From Artemisia argyi (Eukaryota; Streptophyta; Magnoliopsida; Asterales; Asteraceae), in assembly GCA_030686995.1 (NCBI GenBank), contig CM060692.1, positions 11,575,465 through 11,639,464 of the forward strand: 64,000 bases of DNA, in the 5' to 3' direction. This document shows, piece by piece, positions 24,663-37,542 of the stretch (positions are counted from its first letter, which is position 1; every line of letters starts with the position of its first letter). A program made the translations under genes and the position numbers. The notes under the pieces are model-generated. The model saw nothing but the letters and a program-made list of their open reading frames with translations, was not told the DNA's origin and did not search any database.

Positions 24663-25454
24663 TTATTATTTAACTTGAGGTGACGGTGAGGAGAATTATC
24701 ATATTACATTGTTATTTGCATTATTCATATCCACCAACTCTTTGCTTCGTAACCAATCAAAAAATTCGTAAGTCCTCGATCTTCTCTCTTTACACTTTTC
24801 ATTTGTTTAATATCTTATTCTGGCATGCTTGTTAACTCATTTCTATACTAGAAAATCATATTTTGTTATAAATTTTGCTTAATACCATAAACTTAAAATA
24901 GGTTTACAGCCACATAGAATAATTGTAGTTATGGAGAGGCTTTTATTGAATTAATTTATGTTATTGTGCATTGTGATGTATTCTTGCTAACTTGTTTTAC
25001 GTCTAGATGTTACATTATTTTTTAATACAATACCAGATCGAAAGTTTATTGGTTCATTTTGTTTATAAGTAAGCTCGTGATCACGAATATATTATAACTT
25101 CTGGATACTCTTTTATATGAAACATCATTATCCTTAATTCAATCTCGACCTCACCTCAAACGTCGAGCTTAACTCATAAACTAATGAGTAAATAACATGG
25201 ATAGTCCTTGTTGTTATACCAAAAATTCATATTTAGTCCTTAAAGTCTTAAAAATTACATATTGACAGTCTTTGTAGTTCTCAAATCTGAACCCCTATGG
25301 CCCCTAACAACATTAACGTTATGCAAACAACAACAATATCATTTCAATTTTACCCAAACACTCTCTGAGTCAACACACAAATATCTCTCAGTTACACATA
25401 ACACCCCATTCTTCAACCCCTCGTTCCCCCCCCCCCCCCCCCACACCAAAAAAG

Positions 25455-25487
<33 letters not shown>

Positions 25488-26800
25488 AAAAAAGACAATA
25501 AATCAAATTATAAATATAGCAATAGACCTTCGCCAGCAAATCTAAATGTACAAAATATTCTTCTTTAATAACCTTAATTTTTAAGTCAATAAAAAGTTGA
25601 CTATCGACACCGAGATTATCCGAGACATGATTAAAATATACGAGATTATTCAAGGTGTTTAAAATCTGTGAAAATTTGGTGTATATTGAAAAAACTTCGG
25701 TATTATCCATTTTTAATAAACTAAGTAATTATTTTTTATAATACGCGTATTTATTATTCTAATTTAAAAAATGTAAGTAATAATGCGCATACATGATTTT
25801 TTTTTCGTCACACTGCATGTAATACAAGATGACCCACACGTCTTATGCCTTGGGGGCACCGCACGGAGACGTCGCCCCTAAAAACTTCACCCCCTTGGAT
25901 GCGTTGGTCATGAGCTTTTGAGAGAACTTGGTTTTTCGGACAATTGAGTTGTCTAAAGAGTGAATTTTTTATTTATTTATTTTTTGTGAGTATATTTTGT
26001 GGTATATTTGTGTTTATGTGTGATATGTTTTGGGTGATGTTGTTTGTGGTATTACACTATATCGGTGAAGATGTTGTTGAGCAAAAATATTACTTTACTA
26101 TATGAATTAATTTATTTGACAAATGATTGCTCAATTGTATCTTATCTTAAAGTCAAGGGACTCGAAGTGAAACTAAAGTTGACTTGGAGTCAACAAATTT
26201 GCGTTTGCTATTTCTAACTCCAATAATGGAACTTTTATTTTGATCCATCCATTCATGATCGCTATATTGCTTCTTTTTTGTATTTGCGTATCTTATAACT
26301 ACACTGGAACTTTCATTTTGAAATTTTGATTCCATCCATCCATTCATCATCTCTATATTTATTGTAAGTCATTTCTAATTACTTTTTACTGTTTCATTTT
26401 TGTATTTGCATATCTCATTAATATTATTATTATTTGTTCAGTAGTGGTTGGGTAATCTTAAAACAAAGCAAAAAGTATTATATATAGCCAAAGAAAACTT
26501 ATGTCAAAATGTTTGGGTCGTGGTTGTGTTTTCACCCGTCTTGGTACTTTTAACTGAGTAATTGATCTTGGGTGGTTATACGTAAGTTGGATTGTTGGGC
26601 TGTCATATTTGTACTTTTTAAGGTCGTGATAGTTTTAGGCTCATCCGGTCGAAGTTATCATTTGTTATTTCCAAAAAATAAAATAAAAAGCGATATTTCA
26701 AGTCCAATATTTTATCGTTGTAGTATGAACAATCGAAAATAGTATTATCAAGCTTGAATTGCAAAATCACTCATTTTGTTTTTCAAATGCAATCTTTCAA
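24663..26800. other. Intergenic with simple repeats
   Basis: No gene seen. It contains a C run followed by an A-rich run at about 25428-25486, which generates the spurious low-complexity ORFs there, and a short imperfect duplication at about 26228-26350 with CCATCCATTCAT in both halves. Confidence 0.6.
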
Positions 26801-26801
26801 G

Positions 26802-26805
<4 letters not shown>

Positions 26806-26893
<88 letters not shown>
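26806..26893. repeat. (TA)n microsatellite upstream of the TNL gene
   Basis: 88 bases of pure TA repeat ending about 210 bases before the TNL start codon. It produces artificial Ile-Tyr ORFs on both strands. Confidence 0.95.
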
Positions 26894-26898
<5 letters not shown>

Positions 26899-27101
26899 GT
26901 CTAACACATATAAGCAACTAGCAGGCATGTCCTGTCTACACGTTACATGGTATAAAATAAAAGCACTCGCATGTTTGATGCTAGCTACTTGGTCATGGAT
27001 TCTTGGTATTAATTTAATTAGTGTTTCATCTATATTTGTATTTTTACTATTTCTGGTGATCTTTTCTTGTGAACACATGCAGCTCGATCTCATTATTGAT
27101 A

Positions 27102-30100
27102 ATGGCTACTACGTTCATTCCTCATCGGTGGAAATATGATGTCTTTGTAAGTTTCAGAGGTGAGGATATCCGCAAAAACTTCGTGGATCATATGTTCAAT
27201 GATTTCAAGCAAAAAGGAATTCATGCTTTTAGAGATGATACCAAATTTCCTAAAGGAGAAGAGATATCTCCTCATCTCTACACAGCCATTGAAGAATCCA
27301 GGTTTTTGATAGTTATCTTCTCCAAAAATTACGCTTCTTCATCATGGTGTCTAAGGGAACTTGTCAAAATACTTGAGTGCAAGCAAATGGGAAATCCTAA
27401 ACACGAGGTTCAAATAATCTTTTATGATGTTAAACCTGACGTGGTGAGGAAACAGACTGGGAGCTATGATGAAGCATTTGCCAAACATGATGTTTCAAAT
27501 AGAACAGAGGTGGATAAATGGAGGGAAGCTCTATCCATGGCGGCTAACTTATCTGGATGGGATCTCCAGGACATGACAAATGGGTAAATTTCTTGTTTTT
27601 GTGTAATTAATCTTGTAGCTCTACTAAAGCTTAACACTATGTAGTTTCTCTTACTTATTGTGTCTTTGTGGTTAACAGGTATGAGTATAAGTTCATCGAT
27701 TGCATCTCCAAAGACATACTCAAAAAATTATGTGACGGGCGTTGGCATAGATTTCCATTTTGACAAATTAAACTTGTCATGCTTCGTTGGGTCACATAAG
27801 GTTAATATGCTTGGTATTTGTGGTATAAGTGGAATAGGAAAGACAACCCTTGCCAAAGCTATTTATAACTTAATGCATATCCACTTTGAAGGAAGTTGCT
27901 TTTGTGAAGATGTCCGAAAACAGCAAGACCTAACTCAAGTCCAAATTCAACTTATTGATAACATCATGAAAACAAGAGCTTTGAATATATCGAGTGTCAG
28001 TCAAGGGATTATGGTGATAAAGAAGATGATGTCATCAAAGCCGATCCTGCTTGTTTTGGATGATGTAGATGATCATGAGCAGTTAGAGGCACTAGTAGGT
28101 TCAGCTAGTTGGTTTTGCCCAGGAAGTTTGATTATTTTCACAAGTAAAGATAAACAGTTGCTAAGATCTCATAGAGTGGATGAAATCCATGACATGAAAT
28201 TTTTAGATGAGGATCTATCTCTTGAGCTCTTCCATTCCTATGCCTTTAAAGAAAATGATTCTTCTATAGAATTCGAAGAAGTTTCTCAGAAAGTTGTGAA
28301 CTATGTGCAAGGTCACCCTCTGGCCCTCAAACATTTGGGTCTTTTTTTATATGGCAAAACTGTGGGTCAGTGGGAAAGTGAACTGGACAAGCTCAAAGTA
28401 TATCCTAATGAAAAGATACAACGAGTGCTTCGTTTAAGTTACGATGGGCTAGACCTCCATCAGAAAAATATCTTACTTGATATTGCATGTTTATTCATTG
28501 GAGAAAAGAGGGATTTTGTAGCAAGTGTACTAGATGGCTGTCACTTTTTTGCTGTTACAAACATGCAAGTTCTAGTTGATAAGTCATTAATCACGATATC
28601 TAGCAATAATTCACTTCAAATGCATGACTTGATTCAAGCAATGGCAAGGGAAATTGTTCGTGAAGAGTCTATCATGCCTGGGAAACAAAGGAGATTGTGG
28701 AATTCATCTCAAGTTTACAATGTATTGAGTGAAAAGAAGGTAAGTAGTGGTATACGATTTTTTTTCCTGCATTAATACATTAAGTATTAACAAAATATCC
28801 TAATGAAGCTACATGTTCTTGCTTTTCCAGGTGCCAATAACTGAAGAAGTTGAAGTTCTAGTCCTTTCGTTAGAGAAATTTAGCCAAAAGGTTCACATAG
28901 ATGCTAATGATTTTGCACCAATGAAAAAGTTACGGATTTTGAAAATCTATCAAGAGGAAGAAGTATATGAGCAGAAACTTGAATTGAAGGGACACAATGT
29001 GATCTTCTCAGGAAATTTGTATTGTTTGTCCAATGAGCTAAGCTTGTTTTATTGGCATGGATGCCCTTTCAAATACTTACCTTCAAATTTCTATCCAGAA
29101 AACATTGTCGCCATTGACCTGTCTTACAGCAACATAAAAAACTTTTGGACGACACCAAAGGTATTTCCTGGTACACACATGTTTTCCTATTTGATACCTA
29201 ATGATCCGATAACTTATCTTCTTTTTTGTTCTATCGATGTCAGTGCTTTAGAAGGTTGAAAGTAATGAAGTTAAGGTACTGTTGTAACCTAACAACCACC
29301 CCTGACTTCTCGGAGATTACAAATCTCGAAGAGCTAAATCTTGAAGGTTGTGTGAATTTGGTTAACGTACATCCCTCAATTGGAATGCTCAAGAGGCTTG
29401 TTGTGTTAAATCTAGCGGGGTGCATAAAAGTCGACCAACATCCTTCTTTTGTATCATCTCTAATAAACCTTGAATCATTGTCATTCGGTGGCCAACAGAG
29501 GATTCAACCTAGATGGTGGACTTCAATCACTGCTCCTTTTCGTTTACTAAGTAAACAACAACATCCCCAAAGATCAGTTTCATTGGCAGGTTTACATATG
29601 TTAAAGGAACTGAATTTAAGCTACTGCAATTTAGAACAAGTGCCTGAGAGCATTGGAGGCTTATCATGTCTAAAGAATCTATTCTTAATGGGGAACAATT
29701 TTACTAGCTTGCCTGGAAGTTTGAGTCAACTTTCTCATCTTTGGAAGCTTCAACTTGATGCTTGCAAGAAGCTGGAAGTGTTGCCCGAACTTCCACATAG
29801 CCTAGGTTTGCTTTATGCATCTGATTGCACCTCCTTAAGAGAAGCGTCGGAATCATCTAAAGACCCATTGAGGAATAGGACATATGTTTTCAGAAATTGT
29901 CCAAAGCTGTTTAAGAATGTTACCATTGATAGCGAGTGGTCTATATCATCGAAGACTGAGTGTCTTGACTCATCTATAACTTCACAAGGCTTTATTCACC
30001 ACCTTTCTGCTTTCCTTGGGAATTTGGGTGTCCAGACTAACAGATGTGAATTCTTCAGGCAAGACACTCGCTATGATTATTTAGATATATTATATCATGG

Positions 30101-30650
30101 GAATGGCAATATTCCAGAGTGGTTTACAAATAGAAGTAGGGAAAATCAAGTAAAGGTTGAATTACCATCATATTGGTGTTATGATAAGTTTTGGGGATTT
30201 GGAACTTGTGTTGTTTTCAAGTGCAAAAAACCTCACAAATTGAAAGGATACTCTGTAAAGAACTTTGATGGAGCTTCTCTGATTACAAGATCATTTCCAA
30301 ATATAATTAAGGAATATTTAGAGAAAGAGGTGATAGGAATCCAAGATTCATATATGATATGGTTGCATTATACGAAGAGGGATGATAGAATAATGAAGAT
30401 GTTGATGGGATGGGAATGGAATAGATGGAAGGAAGCAAAGAATTTTGTTAAATTTAGTTTCTTAGAAGAGAATAATGAAGAAGATGTTGTTGAGGTGAAG
30501 GAGTGTGGTGTAAGACTAATTTCTGATGAAGATTTAGAAGAACAAGAAGCAGATATAAGTATGCTCCAAGGCCTCCCAACTCCAACACAACATGGTGGGG
30601 CCATTATGTTGGATGATGGACTTTTTAGACAGAGCTTGTGGTCTTGGTAG
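27102..30650 (+). CDS. TIR-NBS-LRR (TNL) immune receptor with probable frameshift
   Basis: TNLs are cytoplasmic/nuclear receptors that sense pathogen effectors; their TIR domains act as NAD-cleaving enzymes. Exons: 27102-27583, 27679-28739, 28831-29160 and 29244-30650, about 1090 residues. TIR domain in exon 1 (YDVFVSFRGED; catalytic-type Glu86 in SSWCLREL). NB-ARC in exon 2: P-loop GISGIGKTT (27822-27848), kinase-2 LLVLDDVDD, GHPLALK and MHDL. Leucine-rich repeats follow in exons 3-4, then a post-LRR C-JID-like domain (IPEWFTNRS, GFGTCVVFKC). With the normal acceptor at 27679, the conserved start of exon 2 (GYEYKFIDCISKDIL) lies in another frame than the NB-ARC and hits TGA at 27761-27763. 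One extra A in the A6 tract at 27722-27727 would explain it. An acceptor 7 bases downstream keeps frame but loses the motif. It is either a pseudogene or needs alternative splicing. Confidence 0.85.
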
Positions 30651-30799
30651 TCCAGTAACAAAAGGGTTTATATGTCAATAGTTTTGATTTTAACATCAAT
30701 TAAAAGTTTGATTTATTAATCGTTAATGTTAAATTTAGTTTTTTGTTAATAAATTAAAAATAATGAAAATGATTTACCTTTGTTGTAGTAGACACCCTC

Positions 30800-32204
30800 T
30801 GATACGTGGGAATCGCACCAGGCTTTACCTCTCAAGGGATCTCGAGAAGATTACAACCCCCACCAGGCAGTGTACCTGATCGTTGTAGTATAGTATAGTG
30901 ACAAGTACCGGGGGATTGATCGTTCAGCTAGGAATAGTGTCGCTAGGATTAGAAAACCTAAATAGTAGTTCTAAAGGTGAAGGATGATTATTTTTGTATT
31001 TTTATATTTTTTTAGAAAGCAAGTAAAAATTTCGGGTTTGAAGGATTTGGGCGGAATTAGTTGCTAATCAACTAACCCAATACTAAAGATGCAATCAAAA
31101 TAAAATACTAGAAATGAAAATAAACTAAATTATACTAAAGTTGTGAGCAATAAGTGGAGAAAATGTGTTTACTTAGATTTCACTACTCCCTAGACATCTT
31201 TTACACGTTAATTACTTGTTATAGTTGCGTGGATGACAGATTGTATTCCTTAATACCATTCATGGGGTGGCGCACTTAACTCCCCAATCCTATGAGCTCT
31301 TATCTCCTCCTATGCCATGCCCAGCACAACCATAGGGATTGTAAATAGTGGCTCATGCATTAAATACAACCAATAAAACCTAGTGCACATCAGTTCATGT
31401 TTCCTAAGACGTTCAAGCATGTTACCATTTGGAGATCTGCCAATTTTCTTAAGCCTAACATCGAATTCATTCATCCAATACAATTATAAACAAGTAATCA
31501 ACACATAATTAACATCTAGGTTTCATTAGATCCAAGCAAACACAAGATAGATCTAGCCTAGCATGATGGAATTAAGACAAGAATAAGATATAGACAACCA
31601 ACACATATACATATTGATTGAATTAAAAGAATACTTATCTCAATTACACATGAAAGGTATCAAGGGCTTAGAACCCTTGGAAAACCTATAAAATTCGCAC
31701 CAAGTTCGTACTTAGGGTTTCTCCAAAACTTCTCTCTTTTTTAATGTGAAAATTAGAAAACTATATATAGGAAATAGGGGCTGACGGCGTCAAGACAAAT
31801 TTTGTGACACCGTCACCTCCCCGGCAAAATACTTCTCGGACTGCCTTGATCTACTTTTGACGCCGTCATGTGTTATGCATTTCTAGGCCGTCATGAATTT
31901 TACTCTTGACGCCCTACTTCGTGATGCCGTCAAATCTGTACTGGGTCGTCATGGAAATTACTCTTGACGCCGTCAAGATTTTCTTCTTGACGCCGTCACC
32001 TACTGTTCCCAGCAAGGAAAATTAAGACTTTGGCGTTTTCTTCACTTTTATGCTCCAAAAACGTCCGAATTGCTTCCTTTTCCAGATTTCACTCCCAAAG
32101 TACCTAAAATCACAAAAGGAACGATTTAGGGCAATATTTGATCAAATAAATTCAATTCCGGGCTTAAATGACCCCCTAAAAGTGGTTCATTTTTCGCCTC
32201 ATCA
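30800..32204. mobile_element. Solo LTR, 1.4 kb
   Basis: Exact target duplication CCCTC at 30795-30799 and 32205-32209. The element reads TGATACGTGGGAATCGC to CGCCTCATCA, with TG..CA ends. The right part has repeated TGACGCCGTCA-like motifs (31780-32000). There is no coding domain. It inserted 150 bp after the TNL stop codon. Family unassigned; a gypsy-type LTR is plausible. Confidence 0.82.
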
Positions 32205-32348
32205 CCCTCTAGTAAGGGCAACATACACTACAAAAAAACATAACCCATTTTCTACACACACACAAAATCGATCGTGTACACGACCATAATAATAAAAAAA
32301 ATTAAAAATAAAATAATAATAAAAGGGGGGGGGGGATTGAGTGTGCAC

Positions 32349-33075
32349 CTATGTTGTTATCTCGGTCAAAAATCTCGTATCGTTCAAGGTCCGATATTTG
32401 AAATAGCGGTTATCGCGGTGAGATATCGGTGAGATATTGGTTTTTATATTATCTAGAATATAAATATATATATGTTGAATTAAAGTCAAGGTACCAAAGC
32501 TGGACAAACTAAAGATTGGTTTACTTCTTGTTGCTGCCTTAAGATAATGTGCAAGGATAACTAAAGTATAAGGACTGAAGTTGTATTTTCTGAGACTAAC
32601 TTTACTCTCTCTCACTTCAAATTTCATTTCAAATCTCACTTCAAATCTCTTTTTTTCTTAAACATTATATTCTCCATCATTTCAAATCTCATTTGGATTA
32701 CTGTAATCCAGTCTCTTTTTGTTCTTGTCACAATTAAACATCATCTTCTCCACCATTTCAAATCTCAATCTCTTTTTTTTCTTTTTGTTCTTGTCACAGT
32801 TAAACGTCATTTGTTCTTGTTCGAACTAAAAATCAGCCTATGTTCATGGAAGACAAGAAGACAAGAAGTGGGCTGATTAAAAAAAACCCAGAAAAAGTCA
32901 AAAAGTCAATATCTCGCCGATACCAAAATATTGCGATTCCAAAATATCGTACAAATATCGGCCAATATCGCCGATATTATCGGATCCGATATTTTGGGGC
33001 GATATTTTGATCCGATATATTTTTTAGGGGCGATACACGAGATATCGACGATATATCGCGATATTAACTACATAG
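32349..33075. mobile_element. Non-autonomous hAT-like element with GATATC-rich ends
   Basis: Exact 8-bp target duplication GTGTGCAC at 32341-32348 and 33076-33083. TIRs are CTATGTTGTTATCTCGG and CTATGTAGTTAATATCG. Both ends consist of many short TATCG/CGATA motifs, similar in design to the GGATCG-rich element in RPN2 intron 1. There is no transposase. Confidence 0.82.
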
Positions 33076-33589
33076 GTGTGCACAATAAGGCGATCGAGTG
33101 TGAATCAATCTCCTCAATTGATCGAAACCCATTACTGGGGTAGCCTTAAGGACCACATGTCCATACATATAATAACTTTTTATTAATCCATGTCTTTTAT
33201 TTAGATTAATAGCTTTTGTGTAGGTGTTTGATGAAAAGTATATGAGTAGAAATCATTTATTATTATACCGGCAATCTATTACTCTTCGGCTTGTTTTTAG
33301 ATTTTTTTGGATTTCTTATGGATTAAGAATAGATTGTGGTCTTTTGAAGTTGCGATGTGTAGAGTAAGATAATAACCTTTTGAAGTTTGCCTTTTGAAAA
33401 ATCTATTTCTTCCCTTCTGAGATAAGACTACATGTAAGACGAGTAAATTACTTAAATGAACACTTTCTACTACTAGTTTACGAAAATGAACATCACCCAC
33501 AAAATTATCTAAAATGAACCTTTTCATATTATCAATTAGATCTATTACTAAATTAGTTTCTAACCGTTAGATTTAGTAAAGATGCATAA

Positions 33590-33976
33590 GCGCGAGGTTT
33601 ATCCACACGAGATCATATGCGAGGTGAGGTCGAGAAGACTATGATGAAATCATATGCGAGGCCATACGCGAGGTCATGTGCGAGGTCATAGGTCCACGCG
33701 AGGTCATATACGAGGCCATATGCGAGTGAGGTCGAGAAGACTATGACTAACGCGAGGTTATATGCGATGTGAGGTGCGAGGCCATATGCGAGGTCTTACG
33801 CGAGGTCCTAGGGTGATGCAGTCTTAACGCGAGGCCATACGTGAGGTCCTAGCTACGCGAGGTCCTAGCTACGCGAGGTCCTAGCACCATATGTGAGGTC
33901 CTAGCTACACGAGGCCCTAGCTACGTGAGGCCATGCAGCGCGTCTTACACGAGGTCCTGAGGTCCTATGCTAGGTC
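33590..33976. repeat. GCGAGGTC minisatellite
   Basis: About 390 bases of degenerate short repeats of the form (A/T)CGCGAGGTC(C/A)TA or ATATGCGAGGCC, variable in spacing (roughly 12-20 bases). It is much more GC-rich than its surroundings. No open frame runs through it and no TIR or LTR boundaries were found. Confidence 0.85.
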
Positions 33977-34929
33977 TTTAATTGTGTTATGACATGTTAG
34001 TTCGGCCTCTTGGTGAATTTGGTTATAAATACTCATAAATTGTTAGAGATTTTATTAAGCAAAGTAAAGTGTTAGAGATTTTATTAAGTTTTGTTCTTGA
34101 AGAAAAGAAATGGGATAAGGAGGTAGAAGACGATGAGGTACAAGATCATGAATAGTATATAAATTAATAAATATCTCCTGTTTGCTTGACTTTAAACCAG
34201 CAGCAGTATTTGCACCCTTTCATAATAGATGTAGGGCCACAACCTTATTTAGTTTTCTATTATGATACGGAGTATATTGTTATATTGGTGTTACTAGCAT
34301 TATTATTACACAAATGCATTAAATTGAAATGTTGCAATGTTGCACAGTATATTCACAAATCGTGTATTAGTTTTAATTATGTAACAGGGCTGTACTCACA
34401 AACAATGTACTACGTAGTAAACATCTACTAATTATATCTATGATTCCACAAATTATTTTATTTTAATACATTGCTCATACCAAACATAACATTGAGGGAA
34501 GAGAAAAAAGTTGATAGTGACATTGGATAAAATATTCATATGCAACTTGGGGCGAATCTTATTTAATCCGGGCGATGATGTTACGCGAATGAAAGATAAA
34601 AAAGTTGATAGTGACATATATTGGTCACTTTAGTAAAACATGTAAAAAGAGTTCATTCTTGTAAAACCACTTCATATAAAGTTCATTCTGGTAAGTTTTA
34701 TCCTAGACAATCCTTTTTTTTTTTATTATTTTTTTAGATATGTCTTGTTAATTTAAGGTTAGTGGTACTCGAATAATTTGTAAAACGGTTAGCATTTCCT
34801 ATATATAACTTTTTTGTTCAATTGATCTTACTTCTAATAATTTGAATAATTCTACTCTCAAATCAAAATTTAAGTAACACGGGTTGGTTAACTTAAATCA
34901 ACTTCAAATCCCACTTCTAATGCATGTAA
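33977..34929. other. Intergenic, no gene seen
   Basis: AT-rich sequence between the minisatellite and the broken end of the copia element. The 81-codon ORF at 34186-34431 has no recognisable features. Confidence 0.5.
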
Positions 34930-36095
34930 GTGCATGTGTTCTTACCCAAGTGATCCTTGTGATTATGTATAAACACAGGACACCCAAATACATGAAAGTA
35001 GCTGATGTCAGGAATCCTTCCTTTGAATATCTCATAAGGAGTCTTATTATGCCTTTTCACAATGATTGACCTATTTTGAGTGTAGCAGGTTGTTTTAACT
35101 GCCTCAGTCCAAAAATGTTTTGAGAGGACTGAGCCATTTAACATTGTTCTTGCTGCCTCAATGAGTGTTCTATTTCTCCTTTCAGCTACTCCATTTTGTT
35201 CAGGAGTATAAGGAGAAGTGAAATTTTGAGAAATTCCTTTCTCATCACAAAAACACTCAAGGTCTTAGTTTTTGAATTCAGTGCCATTGTCAGTCCTGAT
35301 CTGTTTAACTTTGACATCATTTTGATTTTCAATATTCCTGACAAATGACATGATGGTTTCAGCTGCCTGACTCTTCTTGGTCAGGAAGTAAACCCAAGTA
35401 TATCTTGAGTATTCATCCACAATGACCAGAGTATACTTCTCATGGTGAATGGACATTGGACTGACAGGTCCAAAAAGGTCCATATGAAGAAGATGTAGGC
35501 AGCTTTTGATGGAAAAGGTTTGTTTGGTTTTGAATGATGCCCTGTGGTGTTTTCCTTTTTCACAAGCAGAACAAGGCTTGTCTTTGGTATACACCAGGGA
35601 TGGAAGGCCCAGAACTTTGTTCTGTTTGGCCAGGTTGTTGATGCTCTTGAAGTTGAGATGAGAGAGTCTCCTATGCCATAGCTAGTTGATTGTCTCACTT
35701 GCCTTTGAGAATAGACAAGTCCCATTCTGAGTCAGGGATGACATGTCAAGGACATATACATCATCCCTTCTAGGGGCAATCAACACTACTTCCTTATTGG
35801 AATTAAAGATGGTCCATCTCTTGTCATCAAACTGAACTATGTATTTGGCATCACATAGTTGGGAAACACTTATCAGGTTGTACTTGAGACCATTAACATA
35901 AGCAATTCTTGTAAAAACTATACCATTGCAGTTTACTGAACCATAACCTTCAGTGGAAGCTGATGAGTTATCACCAAATACTACTTTGGGTCCTGGTTCT
36001 TCCACATATTTGTGCAGAAAACTTTTCACACCAATCATACTTCTGGAGCATCCACTGTCTAGATGCCAAGTAGGATCCTTGATGTGTTTCTGCAC
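34917..36095 (-). pseudogene. Copia protease and integrase remnant
   Basis: Reading down from 36095: a protease active-site segment WHLDSGCSRSMIG; a pre-integrase zinc-binding segment with LWHRRLSHL and CSACEKGKH; then the integrase core with its acidic triad in context (MDLFGP, RTDNGTEF, PEQNGVAERR) and the downstream motif FHVFGCPVFIHN. In-frame stops lie just before LWHRRLSHL (about 35680) and after TEFKN (about 35265). Sequence similarity ends near 34940, after HLGK, so the polyprotein is truncated before the reverse transcriptase. Confidence 0.88.
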
Positions 36096-36110
36096 AAACA
36101 GTAAACTGGG

Positions 36111-37058
36111 TTAGTTTTTCTTGTTGACCCACTTTCTAGTGGGCTTAGTCCACAGGGACGTTTTGAACTCAGTTAGTGAATCATGGTCTGAAGTTGTGTG
36201 ACCTGAGCTTCCACATGTTTTACATTTTGTGGAGGTTGATGCCTCAGGTGACTGAGAAGTGTTAGTCTGGTTTTTCCTTCTGGACTGAATAACTTTGTCA
36301 TGTCCCCTGGTTTCATGGGAGGGATCTCCACAGATGTCACAGCAATCTTTCATCATACAATCATCAGGAAGATGATCATTGAAACCACAGTGAGGACATG
36401 GTGAGAAAGGCTTAGCCTTTAGTCTTTGTTTGTAAGGTGTGGCATACTGATAGCCTTGGTTTTTGTATAGACCTCTTGCTTTTAAGGAAGCAGTGTGGGG
36501 GATGTGATCACAAGTTATGTGGTCCTCTTGTTTGCATATCATATAAAACAGGACTCTGTAGCATTTATCAGTGCTGTGATTTGGATAATTGCACAGTTCA
36601 CATCTCCCTGAGGGTCTGGGTGTGGTTTTTGGTTTGGAAGAACCTGAGGATAGTGAGGGCTTTGTTGATTTTGAGTCAGAGTTTTTTTCAGTAGACTCAA
36701 TTTTCTCACTCAGCATCTTGACAAGTTCAGCAAGCTGATCAACCTTTGAATCAGTGCTTTCATGCTTCACTTCAGTGGGTACTGAAGGTTTTTGGTGTTC
36801 AGTGGGTGCAGGAGTAGGTCTTTTCAGAATAGTCTTTCCTAACCCTGATTTCTCTTTGGGAGAATGTGGTTGATAGACTAATGGTGCAAGGTCAGAATTG
36901 GGTTCCGCTCCCTGAAGTTGTTTCAGTGGAGGGAGTGGTGAATCAGACCTAGACTCAGTGATGGACTCAGTAGGACTAAGTTCATCAGTGACTCCTAGCA
37001 GTTCCTTGATAGCCTGACTTTCAGGCTCCAGGATTCTTCCAGTATTAGAATTTGGCAT
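36111..37058 (-). pseudogene. Cysteine/histidine knuckle-rich segment of copia gag
   Basis: An open stretch of 315 codons with a Ser/Pro/Lys-rich first half and then several Cys/His clusters (CELCNYPNHSTDKC, CPHCGFNDHLPDDC, CCDICGDPSHETRGH, CKTCGSSGHTTSDH). It lies between gag and protease in the same orientation and is probably part of an extended gag that is frameshifted or stopped near 37060-37390. Nucleic-acid binding is likely by motif; no enzyme motif is present. Confidence 0.65.
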
Positions 37059-37542
37059 TTTACTATCAGGATTGTTTCTTTCAATCCAATCACTGGGTTT
37101 AGGAGCAAGTTCTTTGCTAGAGAGTATGTTGGTTAATAGAAAAGTTGTAGAATGGCTACTCTCCCCAGAAACTTCAGTGAGTTGATCATCACCCAGACAT
37201 GCCTTATTGGGGCTGGGTGTGAGACTCAGTGTTTCAGAAAGTTTGGGGTTTTTCTGAGTCCATTTCCAAATAATTTCATTTTCTTTCTTAAGTTCTTCCT
37301 GAAGAGCTTGATTTTGTTTTACTAGTTCAGAGTTTTGAATTTGAAGTGTAACACTTTCAAGCTTGGCTTGTTTTAAAGCAAGTAGTTCATCTCTACAATG
37401 ATTAATTCAAAACTCAGTTTGTTAAATTTTGAAAACAAATTAAGTCTTTGCTCTTCAACATACTTAAGATCAACATTAATATAATCTAAGTAAGATTTCC
37501 AATCATCATTATCATCCATAGAAAGTAAAAGATTTACCTTTC

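Noticed and set aside
25262..25710. ORFs with poly-Pro/poly-Lys and poly-Phe
   Set aside because: Artefacts of the adjacent C and A runs at 25428-25486.
25848..25910. GC-rich CCTTGGGGGCACC..CACCCCCTTGG as a TIR element
   Set aside because: The inverted matches are short and close together, with no target duplication; could be a decayed MITE but unsupported.
26759..27139. Long ORFs on both strands with Ile-Tyr repeats
   Set aside because: They are translations of the (TA)n microsatellite and do not continue the TNL gene, whose start is at 27102.
32229..32245. CACTACAAAAAAA resembling a CACTA transposon end
   Set aside because: No matching inverted end or 3-bp duplication found to either side.
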